DNA of 64,000 bases from an uncultured Lachnospiraceae bacterium (GCA_910588285.1 CAJUQB010000015.1:1-64000); one strand, 5' to 3'; shown: positions 16,560 through 25,330, numbered from the stretch's first letter. Notes: generated by a model from the letters alone, not told the origin. Numbers and translations are program-made.

Positions 16560-17396
16560 TTATTTTACTGCACCGGCAGCAACACCTTTGATGATATACT
16601 TCTGAGCGCAGAGATAGAAGATGATGACAGGAATAATGGTCAGCGTCAGCCCTGCCATTGCCAGATTCCACTGGATGGTAAACTGGCCGAAGAAATTGGC
16701 TGTGGACAGCGGAATGGTACGGTTGGCCTTGCTGGACAGCACCAGGGAGGGCAGCAGGTAGTCGTTCCAGATCCAGATCACATCCAGGATGATAACGGTC
16801 ATGGTAACCGGCTTCAGCATGGGGAATACAATCCGCCAGAACACGCCGAACTTGGTGCAGCCATCAATGGTTGCAGCTTCCTCCAGGGCTACCGGAATGG
16901 ATTTCACGAAGCCGTGGAACAGGAATACCGACATACTGGCTCCAAAGCCAATGTAGCAGAAGATCAATCCGCCCAGAGTATTTACGACCGGCAGATGCAG
17001 GGTATCCCGGCCAAAGCCCAGTACCTGCATCAGGGGCATCATCAGGGTCTGGAAGGGGATCAGCATGGTTGCCACAAAGACACTGAAAATGATCTTGCTG
17101 AGCTTATTGTCCTTGCGGGCCAGCATCCAGGCACACATGGAGGCCAGGACAATGATGATGGCAATGGAGATAATGGTCACGATGAGAGAATTTTTCAGGG
17201 CGTTTAAGATCTCCATCTTATCCATGGCTTCCGCATAGTATTTAAACGAAAAATTCTTGGGGAAGGCCAGGATATTTTCATACAATTCCGCCCGGTTTTT
17301 AAAGGCGTTGACTACAATGATGTAAACCGGGAACAGCCAAAGGATACACAGGAGAATCAATACAATGTTTGCGATGATGCTTCTTGTTTTTTTCAT
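16560..17396 (-). CDS. Carbohydrate ABC transporter permease (MalG type)
   Basis: This 278-residue membrane protein has six predicted transmembrane segments and the EAA-type loop (EEAATIDGCTKFGVFWRI), which contacts the ATPase. It overlaps the stop codon of the upstream permease gene by one base (TAATG). No ATPase gene is in the operon, so a shared MsmK-type ATPase encoded elsewhere is expected, as is common in Firmicutes CUT1 importers. Confidence 0.92.
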   Translation of the reverse strand: MKKTRSIIANIVLILLCILWLFPVYIIVVNAFKNRAELYENILAFPKNFSFKYYAEAMDKMEILNALKNSLIVTIISIAIIIVLASMCAWMLARKDNKLSKIIFSVFVATMLIPFQTLMMPLMQVLGFGRDTLHLPVVNTLGGLIFCYIGFGASMSVFLFHGFVKSIPVALEEAATIDGCTKFGVFWRIVFPMLKPVTMTVIILDVIWIWNDYLLPSLVLSSKANRTIPLSTANFFGQFTIQWNLAMAGLTLTIIPVIIFYLCAQKYIIKGVAAGAVK

Positions 17397-18277
17397 TACA
17401 TTGCCACCTCTTTCTTTTTCGTGATGGATACCTGTACCAGGGTAATCGCTGCAACTACGATGAAGAACAGGATTGCTTTTGCCTGACCATAGCCATAGTT
17501 GTTCAGCTTGAAGATTTCATTGTAAATATTCATGGCAAACATTTCCGTGGCATTGTTGGGACCTCCGCCGGTCAGGGAAAGGTTGGTGTCGAAGATTTTA
17601 AAGCAGTTGGACAGGGTCATAAACAGGCAGATGGTAAAGGAGGGCATAATCAGCGGGAATTTGATGCGGAACAGGGTCTGCCAGAAGCCTGCTCCGTCCA
17701 CAGAGGCCGCCTCGATCACGTCGTCGGGAATTCCCTGGATGCCGGTGATGTAGATAATCATGATATAGCCGGCCATCTGCCAGGCCGCCACGATAATGAG
17801 AGCTACCAGGGCCATGTTTTTATCAATCAGCCAGTTGAAGAAAACATTTTCCATGCCAAAGGCCTCACCCAGAGATTTCAGGCCGTCGCCCAGAATAAAT
17901 TTCCATATGTATCCAAGGATCAGCCCGCCGATCAGGTAGGGCATGAAGAGCATGGTACGGGCTACGTTGCGTGTTTTGAGCCTGGAGGTCACAATCATGG
18001 CAAAGGTCAGTCCGAGAATATTAATTAAAAGCACTGCAATGACAGTGAATATAATTGTGTGGACTGCAGATGTCATGAAACGGCTGTCAGAAAACAGCCT
18101 GGTATAGTTGGATATACCTACAAATACCTTGGGGTTGATGGGGAGTCCATCCCATTTAAAGAACGAATATCCGATTCCGATAAAAAACGGTATAATTACA
18201 ATAATTGTAAAAACGGCCACCAGGGGAAGTACAAACAGGCAGTACCAGGCCGCGTCCTTTTTCCTTCTTGCTTTCAT
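17396..18277 (-). CDS. Carbohydrate ABC transporter permease (MalF type)
   Basis: The 293-residue product has six predicted membrane segments, starting right after a basic N-terminus (MKARRKKDAAWY), and an EAA loop (EAASVDGAGFWQTLFRI). AGGAGG on the minus strand precedes the ATG at 18277; the longer frame to 18331 lacks a site. It forms a heterodimer with the permease at 16560 and is preceded by an intercistronic hairpin after the binding-protein gene. Confidence 0.9.
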   Translation of the reverse strand: MKARRKKDAAWYCLFVLPLVAVFTIIVIIPFFIGIGYSFFKWDGLPINPKVFVGISNYTRLFSDSRFMTSAVHTIIFTVIAVLLINILGLTFAMIVTSRLKTRNVARTMLFMPYLIGGLILGYIWKFILGDGLKSLGEAFGMENVFFNWLIDKNMALVALIIVAAWQMAGYIMIIYITGIQGIPDDVIEAASVDGAGFWQTLFRIKFPLIMPSFTICLFMTLSNCFKIFDTNLSLTGGGPNNATEMFAMNIYNEIFKLNNYGYGQAKAILFFIVVAAITLVQVSITKKKEVAM

Positions 18278-18311
18278 AACTAATAATCCCTCCTGTTCTT
18301 GTTCATGAGAG

Positions 18312-18359
18312 AAAGCCCCGGCATCTAACAAAAGCAGTATCTGCAGATGCCGGGGCTTT
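18312..18359 (-). terminator. Long stem-loop between binding protein and permease genes
   Basis: Fifteen-base arms AAAGCCCCGGCATCT (18312-18326) and AGATGCCGGGGCTTT (18345-18359) are exact complements with an 18-base loop. The T run on the minus strand is short, so it probably stabilises the upstream binding-protein mRNA and only partly terminates. Confidence 0.7.
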
Positions 18360-18389
18360 TCCTGAAAGTATCAATTGATACTTTTGCTG

Positions 18390-19724
18390 TTAACCCTGAT
18401 TTGCTACGGCCTCAGCGTAAGCATTATCCAGTGCTTCCAGGAATTCCGCCGCGCTCATTTCAGTTGTAAAGAATTCCTGGGTCAGGGGTGCGAAGTACAC
18501 GTTTACTGCGCTTGCCGGCCATAATCTGTTGGGCCATCCGATGGTTTTGCCATCTGCCACGTACTTCTGGACATCTGCGGAGAGAACATCCAGGCTGTCG
18601 CTGGTATCGCCGGTGATCAGCGGGATAAATCCAAACTGGCTGTACAGATAGCTCTTTCCGGTCTCGGAGGTGTAGAGCCATTTCAGGAACTGCTTGCCAG
18701 CCTCCTGCTCCTCAGGAGTAGCTGTATTATTGATGGACCAGTAGGAAGGAACCGCTACGGCCAGCTTGTCATTCCCGGCAAGGGGAAGGGGAGCCAGTCC
18801 TGCATTGGTAAACTCATAATCTGTAAACATACCGGCACACCAGTTGCCCTGATGGATCATAGCTGCCTTTCCGGTAGCCAGATCTCCTACCTCGCCATCG
18901 TAGTTCTGCTCCAGCGGATTCTGGCAGTTCTCACGGATGGCAACCATCATATCTGCAAATTCCTTAAAAATATCATTGTCAGCTAACTTTACACTTCCAG
19001 CCTCCAGGTCTGCGATGAATTTTGCGGGATCATCCTGCAGTGCAAAGGGAGTGTTCATAATATGTCCGATCAGGAAATAGTCTTCTGAGGATAACTCGAA
19101 GCCTTCTACGCCTGCCGCCTTCTGCTCCTTGATCAGGTTGATGAAGTCGTCAGTGGATTTCAGGGTGGAAGCATCGCACAGATTCTTGTTGTATACAAGA
19201 CCGAAGCCTTCAACTGTGTAGGGAATTCCAAGATTCTTGCCATCAATGGTGGAATCATCCAGTACGCCAGGAGCAAACTGATCGAGGAAATCAAGGCCGG
19301 TTAAATCTGCACAATAGCCTTGAAGCTGATCTATCTCGGCTCCGCCTGCCTGGTTAAAGATGGTGGGGCCCTGGTTGTTGGCCAGCTTGGTCTTTAACTC
19401 CTGCAGGAAACCGTCGCCGGTGGTTCCCCAGATCTCAACCTCGATACCGGTCTCCTCGGTAAATGCTTCTGCGCAGTCCTCCAACTGATCCTGGATCTCA
19501 ACCTTGGACTGGAAGATAATGATCTTGTCTGCAGCAGCAGCGTCTCCGCCGCTGTTTTCCTCATCCCCGGAATCTGCCGGCTTTTCCTGATCGGATGTCC
19601 CTGCATTGCCGGAACCGTTTGAGTCAGCGGGAGCCTTGGTGTCGTCCGAGCCGCCTCCGCATGCTGCTACAGAAACAGTCAATGCTGCTGCCAGTAAAAT
19701 ACTGAGCATCTTTTTCATTTTCAT
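18390..19724 (-). CDS. Extracellular solute-binding lipoprotein (family 1, MalE-like)
   Basis: The 444-residue precursor has a lipoprotein signal (MKMKKMLSILL... with lipobox ending SVAACGGG near residue 20), a Ser/Gly/Asp-rich tether and a family 1 binding fold from about residue 65. AAGGAGG lies before the ATG at 19724. It is the first gene of the operon, downstream of a consensus promoter and a LacI-family regulator gene. The ligand is probably an oligosaccharide or disaccharide used by the GH65 enzyme at 14240. Confidence 0.92.
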   Translation of the reverse strand: MKMKKMLSILLAAALTVSVAACGGGSDDTKAPADSNGSGNAGTSDQEKPADSGDEENSGGDAAAADKIIIFQSKVEIQDQLEDCAEAFTEETGIEVEIWGTTGDGFLQELKTKLANNQGPTIFNQAGGAEIDQLQGYCADLTGLDFLDQFAPGVLDDSTIDGKNLGIPYTVEGFGLVYNKNLCDASTLKSTDDFINLIKEQKAAGVEGFELSSEDYFLIGHIMNTPFALQDDPAKFIADLEAGSVKLADNDIFKEFADMMVAIRENCQNPLEQNYDGEVGDLATGKAAMIHQGNWCAGMFTDYEFTNAGLAPLPLAGNDKLAVAVPSYWSINNTATPEEQEAGKQFLKWLYTSETGKSYLYSQFGFIPLITGDTSDSLDVLSADVQKYVADGKTIGWPNRLWPASAVNVYFAPLTQEFFTTEMSAAEFLEALDNAYAEAVANQG

Positions 19725-19774
19725 TTTGTTTTCCTCCTTGCTAATCATTTAAAATGGTTAAACGTTATATCTGT

Positions 19775-19803
19775 ATTCTACGTCATAATAACTATATTGT
19801 CAA
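19775..19803 (-). promoter_or_regulatory. Consensus sigma-A promoter of the GH65 transporter operon
   Basis: On the minus strand TTGACA (19798-19803) and TAGAAT (19775-19780) are 17 bases apart. Between the -10 box and the start codon is TTAAACGTTA, whose AACGTT core resembles LacI-family half-sites and could be the operator; that part is tentative. Confidence 0.75.
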
Positions 19804-20061
19804 TGGGATATACATAAAAATCTGGTTATATTATACAATTTGTTGGTTTTATCCAAACAAAACGATAAATTATAACGGTAAAAGTACGGGTGATTGTATA
19901 AAACGACAGCTTTTTTTACCATTCGTTTTACTAATTTACTTAAAAATGAGTAAATTTTACAAAATAAGCAGAAAGAAGGACAACGAGTCGACGCAGTAGC
20001 TGAATGACGCAGGCAGCCGCTTGGCTCATTGTCTGCAGCAACAGGAATATAAAACGCTGCC
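19804..20061. other. Gene-free spacer between the transporter operon promoter and lacI-type gene
   Basis: This AT-rich stretch contains no supportable gene. A frame at 19754-19999 on the plus strand has no ribosome binding site and low-complexity composition. The last 60 bases hold a weak GGCAGC/GCTGCC pairing that might end the regulator transcript. Confidence 0.5.
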
Positions 20062-21063
20062 TCAGGAAGAGAGCAGCGTGTGAAGAGAAGAAGATTTTCG
20101 GGAGACCGTGGTTTTGCGCCATTTGACGACCGCTCCAAGACGGAGCGTTTCCGAATCCTGGTCACCCCGGATATTCTGGATCAGATTCTGAGCAGCCAGA
20201 TATCCGCGTTCGTAATCCGGAATATCTACGGTGGTCAGCCCCATGGGCTCTGCCAGGGTGCTGTTGTCAAAGCCGGTTACTGCTACATCCTCCGGGACCC
20301 GGATCCCATTCTCCCGCAGAGCCTTGATGGCACCGATGGCCATATTGTCATTGGCACATACAATGCAGTCCGGAAGCGTGTCGGACAGGATCATGATCCG
20401 GGCAGCGGAATAGCCGCTTTTCTGCCGGTAGTCCCCGGAATAATAGTATTTCCTGCTGAAGGGCAGGCCGTAGCGCTCAAGAACCTTGAGAAAGGCGCCG
20501 TAGCGCTCACTGTTGTCTGCGGTTTTTTCCGGGCCGCCGATAAAGCTGAAACGGCGGTAGCCCATATCCACCAGTCCCTGAACCAGTTCCTGCATGGCGG
20601 TATCATTGTCAATGAGCACACTTTTTATATAGGGGCTTTCCAGCTCCCGGTCCAGCAGGACAATGGGATAGTGCTCGCTGGCTACCTCGCTGATCACACG
20701 GCTTTTCACACCCATGTCAAGGATGATGCATCCGCTGGTAAAGCCGCTGCGCATGAATTTTTCACAGGACTTTTTTGTGCAGATCATCAGGTCAAAGTCA
20801 TTGGCATTGACGTAATCGCTGATGCCATTTATTGTGTCGAGGTAAAAGTTGCGGTCAAAATCACTGAAATTGAACAGGATCGTATTGGTTTCCGTGGATT
20901 TCAGGCTTTTTCCGGCAGCATTGGGGACATAGGACAGCTCCTCGCAGATCCGCAGGATGTTTCTGCGGGTCTCTTCCCCTACATTTTTTCTCCCGTTGAG
21001 CACATTGGAGACGGTAGCTGCCGAGACACCGGCAGCCTTTGCGATATCCTTGATACCGGTCAT
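20062..21063 (-). CDS. LacI-family transcriptional regulator
   Basis: The 333-residue protein begins with the classical LacI helix-turn-helix (IKDIAKAAGVSAATVSNVLN), then hinge and a periplasmic-binding-like sensor domain (about 60-320). The ATG at 21063 follows AAGGGGGA and places the helix-turn-helix at residue 4, as is usual. It is transcribed in the same direction as, and upstream of, the binding protein-permease-GH65 operon, which it most likely represses until the imported sugar or its phosphate binds. Confidence 0.92.
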   Translation of the reverse strand: MTGIKDIAKAAGVSAATVSNVLNGRKNVGEETRRNILRICEELSYVPNAAGKSLKSTETNTILFNFSDFDRNFYLDTINGISDYVNANDFDLMICTKKSCEKFMRSGFTSGCIILDMGVKSRVISEVASEHYPIVLLDRELESPYIKSVLIDNDTAMQELVQGLVDMGYRRFSFIGGPEKTADNSERYGAFLKVLERYGLPFSRKYYYSGDYRQKSGYSAARIMILSDTLPDCIVCANDNMAIGAIKALRENGIRVPEDVAVTGFDNSTLAEPMGLTTVDIPDYERGYLAAQNLIQNIRGDQDSETLRLGAVVKWRKTTVSRKSSSLHTLLSS

Positions 21064-21277
21064 AAGCGATTCCCCCTTTTGGCAGTTTTCAGCATATTCC
21101 ATTTCTTTACTTCATTTTACTTTATTTTACCACTAAATTGATAAAATTCAATAGTTTTTTGCAATGCCAGTTTGTTCCAGCTGATTGGACTATCTGTCCA
21201 ATGACAGACAGAATTAAATGGGATATCCTTTTTTATATGATGTTTAATAGGATTCATGATTAGGAGGAGGGCTTACA

Positions 21278-22252
21278 ATGAAAAATATGCAAAAAAGTAT
21301 TCGGGAACTGGATCTGTTGGATGACTTTCTGTTTACGGAGGCAACTATGGATGAGAGGACAGCAAATCTTTTGCTTAGGCTGATCATAGAGCGGTCCACC
21401 GGATTGAAGGTGGGACGGCTGATCATCCGCACACAACGGGTAGTAAATGGGGTGGATACGGATTATCATGGCATGCGGATGGACGTGACGGTGGAGGAGC
21501 TTGAGGAAGAGGAGGATACGATCATCCAGTTTTTTGATATTGAACCGAACAATGTGCAGAGGGTACATTTGCCTAAGCGCAGCCGATTTTATCAGGCCTT
21601 GGCAGATGTGAAGCTGTTGGAAACCGGTGTGGATTATGACAGGCTCCCGAATATGTGGACCATATGGATTCTGCCTTATGACCCCTTTGGAAAGAACCAG
21701 ATGGTCTATACGGTAAAAAACAGGGTGGAAGAATTCCCGGAAGTCGAGTATAATGATGGTGTAATAAAGCTGTTCCTGTACACAGGGGGCAAGGAGGGCG
21801 GCAGCGAGGCGCTGAAAATGCTCCTGCGGTATATAGAGAGCAGTAAGATAGAAAACGCCGTTGATGAAGAGTTGAAGGAGCTTCATACAAATGTAGAGCG
21901 GCTGAAGAGCAATGCGAAGATAGGGGTGAAATATATGCAGATGCAGGAGGTTATTAAATACCGCGTGGAAGAGGCGCTGGAGGAGGCTTCCGAAGAGCTT
22001 GCAAGAAGAGTAACGGAGCGTGTGACAGAGGAGGTAACGGAGCGTGTGACAGAGGAGGTAACGGAGCGTGTGACAGAGGAGGTAACGGAGCGAGTGACAG
22101 AGGAAGTAGAAAAGACGATGGCAAAATTAACGCATATTCTACTTTGCGACAATCGCTATGAGGATTTAAAACGTATGACATTGGACGATGCCTATCGTAA
22201 AGAACTGTTGGCGGAATTTCAGATGGATATTGAAAACATCCGGCCTGAGTGA
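21278..22252 (+). CDS. Rpn family PD-(D/E)XK nuclease (recombination-promoting nuclease / transposase-like)
   Basis: The protein has 324 residues. The N-terminal PD-(D/E)XK core shows Asp69 (MRMDVTVE) and Glu89 (FFDIEPN), the positions of catalytic acids in this family, and the LPKRSRFYQ segment. The C-terminal third is helical and contains eight tetrapeptide units of the type VTER/VTEE (residues 245-276). TAGGAGGAGG precedes the ATG. Rpn proteins have been reported as phage-defence toxins held by an antitoxin translated from inside the same gene, with tetrapeptide repeats of variable number in that part. This gene fits: see the internal frame at 21935. A small helix-turn-helix gene follows 40 bases later. 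Confidence 0.82.
   Translation: MKNMQKSIRELDLLDDFLFTEATMDERTANLLLRLIIERSTGLKVGRLIIRTQRVVNGVDTDYHGMRMDVTVEELEEEEDTIIQFFDIEPNNVQRVHLPKRSRFYQALADVKLLETGVDYDRLPNMWTIWILPYDPFGKNQMVYTVKNRVEEFPEVEYNDGVIKLFLYTGGKEGGSEALKMLLRYIESSKIENAVDEELKELHTNVERLKSNAKIGVKYMQMQEVIKYRVEEALEEASEELARRVTERVTEEVTERVTEEVTERVTEEVTERVTEEVEKTMAKLTHILLCDNRYEDLKRMTLDDAYRKELLAEFQMDIENIRPE
21935..22252 (+). CDS. Probable internal translation product of the Rpn gene (RpnS-like antitoxin)
   Basis: An in-frame ATG at codon 220 (21935) is preceded by AGGGGTG at 21922-21928 with six bases of spacing, a credible Shine-Dalgarno site inside a coding region. Translation from here gives 105 residues: a helical lead-in (MQMQEVIKYRVEEAL), the VTER/VTEE repeats and the C-terminal tail. 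This matches the size and content of RpnS proteins, which neutralise the full-length nuclease. Internal initiation is predicted, not shown. Confidence 0.5.
   Translation: MQMQEVIKYRVEEALEEASEELARRVTERVTEEVTERVTEEVTERVTEEVTERVTEEVEKTMAKLTHILLCDNRYEDLKRMTLDDAYRKELLAEFQMDIENIRPE
22010..22105 (+). repeat. Four tandem 24-bp units inside the Rpn gene
   Basis: The unit GTAACGGAGCGTGTGACAGA plus GGAG occurs at 22010, 22034, 22058 and 22082; the first three are identical and the fourth has two substitutions. Each encodes VTERVTEE. The near-identity at DNA level suggests recent expansion and a likely length-variable locus. Confidence 0.9.
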
Positions 22253-22291
22253 CAACCATATGAAAGCCGGATAGGAAAGTGAGGGGATGTA

Positions 22292-22651
22292 TTGAGCGAA
22301 TACGGACAGTATACGAATATAGACACAGAACTGACAGGAAGGCTTCTGGAGCGCAGGATTCGCCAGAGCGGGTACACGGTAAAGGAGCTTCAGCATATGC
22401 TGCACTTATCCTGCCCACAACCAATTTACCGATGGTTTAAGGGACGAGCCCTCCCATCGGTAGATCATTTACTTTTTCTAAGCCGTATCCTGCAATGCCA
22501 TATGGAGGAGCTGCTCGTAGTTCGGGGAGCAGATCAGAGCACAGGGAACTGGAGAGGCCGGAATAGGCTACTGGCTTATTGGAAGTTTATTCTGAGAAAA
22601 AAGGATAAAAATTCTTCTGGATGTGACATATGTCATGGTACAAAAGACTAA
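22292..22651 (+). CDS. Small helix-turn-helix (XRE-like) protein
   Basis: The 119-residue protein probably starts at TTG (22292), with GTGAGGGG just upstream; no in-frame ATG fits. Residues 15-70 form a lambda-repressor-like fold (RIRQSGYTVKELQHMLHLS, then PIYRWFKGRALPSVDHLLFL). The C-terminus is basic with two Cys. It follows the Rpn gene by 40 bases and may be cotranscribed. It might regulate that gene or the deglycosidase operon downstream; the 3' end of the gene overlaps a CRP-like site. Confidence 0.7.
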   Translation: MSEYGQYTNIDTELTGRLLERRIRQSGYTVKELQHMLHLSCPQPIYRWFKGRALPSVDHLLFLSRILQCHMEELLVVRGADQSTGNWRGRNRLLAYWKFILRKKDKNSSGCDICHGTKD

Positions 22652-22664
22652 AAAAGATTATAAT
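22622..22664 (+). promoter_or_regulatory. CRP/FNR-like site positioned for class II activation, with TATAAT -10 box
   Basis: TGTGACATATGTCATG (22622-22637) contains the 12-bp perfect palindrome TGACATATGTCA and matches the TGTGA-N6-TCACA pattern except in the last bases. The -10 TATAAT is at 22659-22664 with a poor -35 (TGGTAC). With a start near 22671 the site is centred at about -41.5, the classical class II position. It precedes the deglycosidase operon at 22740. Confidence 0.5.
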
Positions 22665-22739
22665 TAGATCATAAAGAAAAATCGATGCCTGCCGGGATGC
22701 AGGACATACGGACAAAGAAGAAAAAGGAGGTACTTTTAC

Positions 22740-23135
22740 ATGGCTGGAAGACAGATTTTTAATCCGGACGGCTTTCGCAACATTGAACAGGACGGAAAAG
22801 TGGTCGGCTATGAGTTTCAGTTCAAGGCGCAGTATTACCGTGGAGTGACCCTTTCCATTGTACGGGACATCCAGGTGACTGTGGACGGGGAGAAGGCAGC
22901 ACCGGAGGATATCCGTTTTACGGTGAACGGCGAGACCTTTACACTGGATGAGATGACCACGGTTGTGGATTCTGATTATCGCTGGGAGTTCGGTGAGTTT
23001 GCCACGGTTTCCGTAATGAAAGAAGGCGGACTGGCAAAGGGAAGCCACCACATTGCAGCATATCAGAAGATTGTTCCGTCTTATATGCCATTCCCCATGG
23101 AAATGACCAATGAGACAGATTTCGAGATTTGTTAA
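22740..23135 (+). CDS. C-glycoside deglycosidase beta subunit (DgpB/CarC-like, DUF6379)
   Basis: This 131-residue all-beta protein matches the DUF6379 family, whose characterised members are small subunits of C-glycoside deglycosidases such as DgpB and CarC. It starts MAGRQIFNPDGFRNI behind AAAGGAGG and is followed after 12 bases by the TIM-barrel partner at 23148, the layout of known beta-alpha pairs. The beta subunit holds the metal-containing alpha subunit in an active complex that breaks the C-C bond between a 3-oxo sugar and an aromatic aglycone. The call rests on remembered family features and on context. Confidence 0.75.
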   Translation: MAGRQIFNPDGFRNIEQDGKVVGYEFQFKAQYYRGVTLSIVRDIQVTVDGEKAAPEDIRFTVNGETFTLDEMTTVVDSDYRWEFGEFATVSVMKEGGLAKGSHHIAAYQKIVPSYMPFPMEMTNETDFEIC

Positions 23136-23147
23136 GGAGGGTGTGAG

Positions 23148-24206
23148 ATGAGCTACGATATTAAAAGAAGTGTTTCCCTGTACAGCTATCAGGACGAATA
23201 CTATGATGGAAGATTGGATTTGGAAGGATGCCTTCGGGAGACAGCCAAGACAGGCGCTACCGGCGTGGAGCTTTTGGCAGAGCAGATGATCAAGCGCTTT
23301 CCGCTGCCGATTGAGACCCAGGAATTCCGTGATCAGTGGTTTACCTGGCTCAAGAAGTATAATTTGGAGCCCTCCTGCTACGATGCATTTTTGGAGAACC
23401 ATATCTATGCCAACCGTATGCTGAGCCTGGGCGAGCAGATCAACATGATGAAGCGCGACATTCGTCTTGCATCCCTGCTGGGATTCCACAATCTGCGTAC
23501 CCTGGTATCCACCCCCATGGACGTAATTGAGGGAAGCCTGGATTATGCGGCAGAGATGGATGTAAGAATCGGGCTTGAGGTACATGCACCCTTCTCCCTG
23601 AATTCCGGGTGGGCAGATGGGTATATGGAGATGATCCTAAAGTCCGGAACCAAGCATTTCGGATTTGTTCCGGATATGGGGATCTTCTGTAAAAATATTC
23701 CCAGCGTGCTTCGGGACAAGGCGAGAAAGATGGGAGCCAAGGAGGAGTGCATCAAGATCGTGGACGATGCATATGCCCAGCGGCTGGCCAAGGGCTTTGT
23801 GAAGATCAAGTACGACCTTGACCTTGGAAAGGCCAATATGGAATACCGTATGGCCAATGGAATGAAGGAAATGATGGAGGCTGTAGAGAAGGCTGGCGGC
23901 GGCCCGGCAGATATGATGTATGCAGGAAACTCCTTCACCTATTCCTGGTCCGAGCCTCAGGATATCATTGACAATATTGACTATATTTATCATACCCATG
24001 CAAAGTTCTACCATGTCAGCGAGGACTATGTAGAGACGGCTGTAGCAATCCCAGAGGTTGTTGAAGCATATAAGAAGGCCGGGTACAAGGGCTACTTAAG
24101 CTCTGAGTACGAAGGCGGAGAGCATCTGCGCTACTTTGATGCGGTTGACAGCATTGAGCAGGTAAGAAGACATCAGGAGGCAATGCGCAGAGCGATCGAA
24201 GCGTAA
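23148..24206 (+). CDS. C-glycoside deglycosidase alpha subunit (DgpC/CarB-like TIM barrel)
   Basis: The 352-residue TIM barrel belongs to the sugar phosphate isomerase/epimerase superfamily. Putative metal ligands are Glu144 with His146 in IGLEVHAP, an Asp in FGFVPDMG, a His in YHTHAKFYHV and a Glu in SSEYEGGEH. Characterised DgpC and CarB enzymes use a divalent metal and a His base to eliminate the aglycone from 3-oxo-C-glucosides. Adjacency to a DUF6379 beta subunit and two oxidoreductases strongly supports this role. The natural substrate (isoflavone or flavone C-glucoside, or an O-glycoside) is unknown. GGAGGGTGTGAG precedes the ATG. Confidence 0.75.
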   Translation: MSYDIKRSVSLYSYQDEYYDGRLDLEGCLRETAKTGATGVELLAEQMIKRFPLPIETQEFRDQWFTWLKKYNLEPSCYDAFLENHIYANRMLSLGEQINMMKRDIRLASLLGFHNLRTLVSTPMDVIEGSLDYAAEMDVRIGLEVHAPFSLNSGWADGYMEMILKSGTKHFGFVPDMGIFCKNIPSVLRDKARKMGAKEECIKIVDDAYAQRLAKGFVKIKYDLDLGKANMEYRMANGMKEMMEAVEKAGGGPADMMYAGNSFTYSWSEPQDIIDNIDYIYHTHAKFYHVSEDYVETAVAIPEVVEAYKKAGYKGYLSSEYEGGEHLRYFDAVDSIEQVRRHQEAMRRAIEA

Positions 24207-24227
24207 ACATAAGGAGGTTGAAGGAAC

Positions 24228-25277
24228 ATGAGCAAAGTGAAATTTGGAATCATTGGCTATGGTTTTATGGGCCATGAACACTACAATATGCTCAAAACAT
24301 TCGACGAGGTCGAATTGGTGGCAGTATGTGACACCGATCCCCGACAGGTGGCGGACGCGCCTGAGGGCGTGAAGGTATTGGACAAGGCAGAGGACCTTTT
24401 GGCCATTGACGAGATCAATACCGTGATTATTTCCACCCCGAACCCGTCTCATCTGGAGATGGTGAAGCTTGCGTCTAAGGCTGGTAAGAATATCATCTGT
24501 GAGAAGCCGGCGGCAATGTCTGTGGCTGAGTTTGACGAGATGGTTGCCGTGACCAAAGAAGCCGGGGTATTGTTTACCATCCATCATCAGAGAAGATGGG
24601 ACACCGATTACCGCATCATGAAGGAAGTTTACGACAGGAACATGGTCGGTGATGTGTATCTGATCAAGTCCCAGCTGTACGGTGTCAATGGCAATATGCA
24701 CGACTGGCATATTTACCCGGAAATGGGCGGCGGTATGCTCTATGACTGGGGCGTACATCTGATTGACCAGATCCTGAATATGGTGGACAGTGAGGTTGAT
24801 ACGGTATTTGCAGATGTACAGAATGTAATTAATGAAAATGTAGACGACTATTTCAAGATTATTATCAAGTTTAAGAACCGGATTACAGCAGAGATTGAGC
24901 TGGGAACCTACTATCTGTCACCCAAACGGGCATGGTTTGTAGGCGGTAACGGCGGAAGCGCATTTATCGATGGCTTTGCCGGTGAGGGAACTATTGTACA
25001 TACCAAGCATCTTCTTGAGAATGTTCCGGGCAAGATTACTATGACTGCTGCCGGCCCAACCAGAAGCTTTGGACCGCCGGCGCCGGGCCTTCTCTATGAG
25101 GAGCCTTTGCCCAAGGTGCATGTATCCCACCGCAATTATTGGGAGCATTATCTGAAAGCCCTCAAGGGTGAGGAAGAGATTCGGATTCAGGCGCCCCAGG
25201 TACGCCGTGTGCTGTGCATGATGGATGCGATCCGTGAATCCGCAAGAACAGGAGAGGCAATTCATCTGGAGAGATAG
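24228..25277 (+). CDS. Gfo/Idh/MocA family oxidoreductase (second type)
   Basis: The 349-residue dehydrogenase has GYGFMG at residues 10-15 for the dinucleotide, Glu-Lys-Pro at 92-94, and GGGMLYDWGVHLID in the catalytic domain. It begins 22 bases after the deglycosidase alpha subunit with AAGGAGG. It is clearly different from the paralogues at 217 and 25415. In deglycosidase clusters an oxidoreductase of this superfamily (DgpA) makes the 3-oxo-glycoside and may also reduce the released 3-oxo sugar; either this protein or the one at 25415 could do so. Confidence 0.83.
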   Translation: MSKVKFGIIGYGFMGHEHYNMLKTFDEVELVAVCDTDPRQVADAPEGVKVLDKAEDLLAIDEINTVIISTPNPSHLEMVKLASKAGKNIICEKPAAMSVAEFDEMVAVTKEAGVLFTIHHQRRWDTDYRIMKEVYDRNMVGDVYLIKSQLYGVNGNMHDWHIYPEMGGGMLYDWGVHLIDQILNMVDSEVDTVFADVQNVINENVDDYFKIIIKFKNRITAEIELGTYYLSPKRAWFVGGNGGSAFIDGFAGEGTIVHTKHLLENVPGKITMTAAGPTRSFGPPAPGLLYEEPLPKVHVSHRNYWEHYLKALKGEEEIRIQAPQVRRVLCMMDAIRESARTGEAIHLER

Positions 25278-25330
25278 CCTTCAACCCATACGCCGTGTTT
25301 ACTCCAAATTTCCGCGGCGCAGGGTTAGGG

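Noticed and set aside
19754..19999. 81-codon plus-strand frame in the spacer upstream of the binding-protein gene
   Set aside because: It overlaps the promoter of the leftward operon, has no ribosome binding site and is low in complexity.
22010..22105. Possible CRISPR or intergenic satellite
   Set aside because: The units are directly adjacent with no spacers and lie in frame inside a coding sequence.
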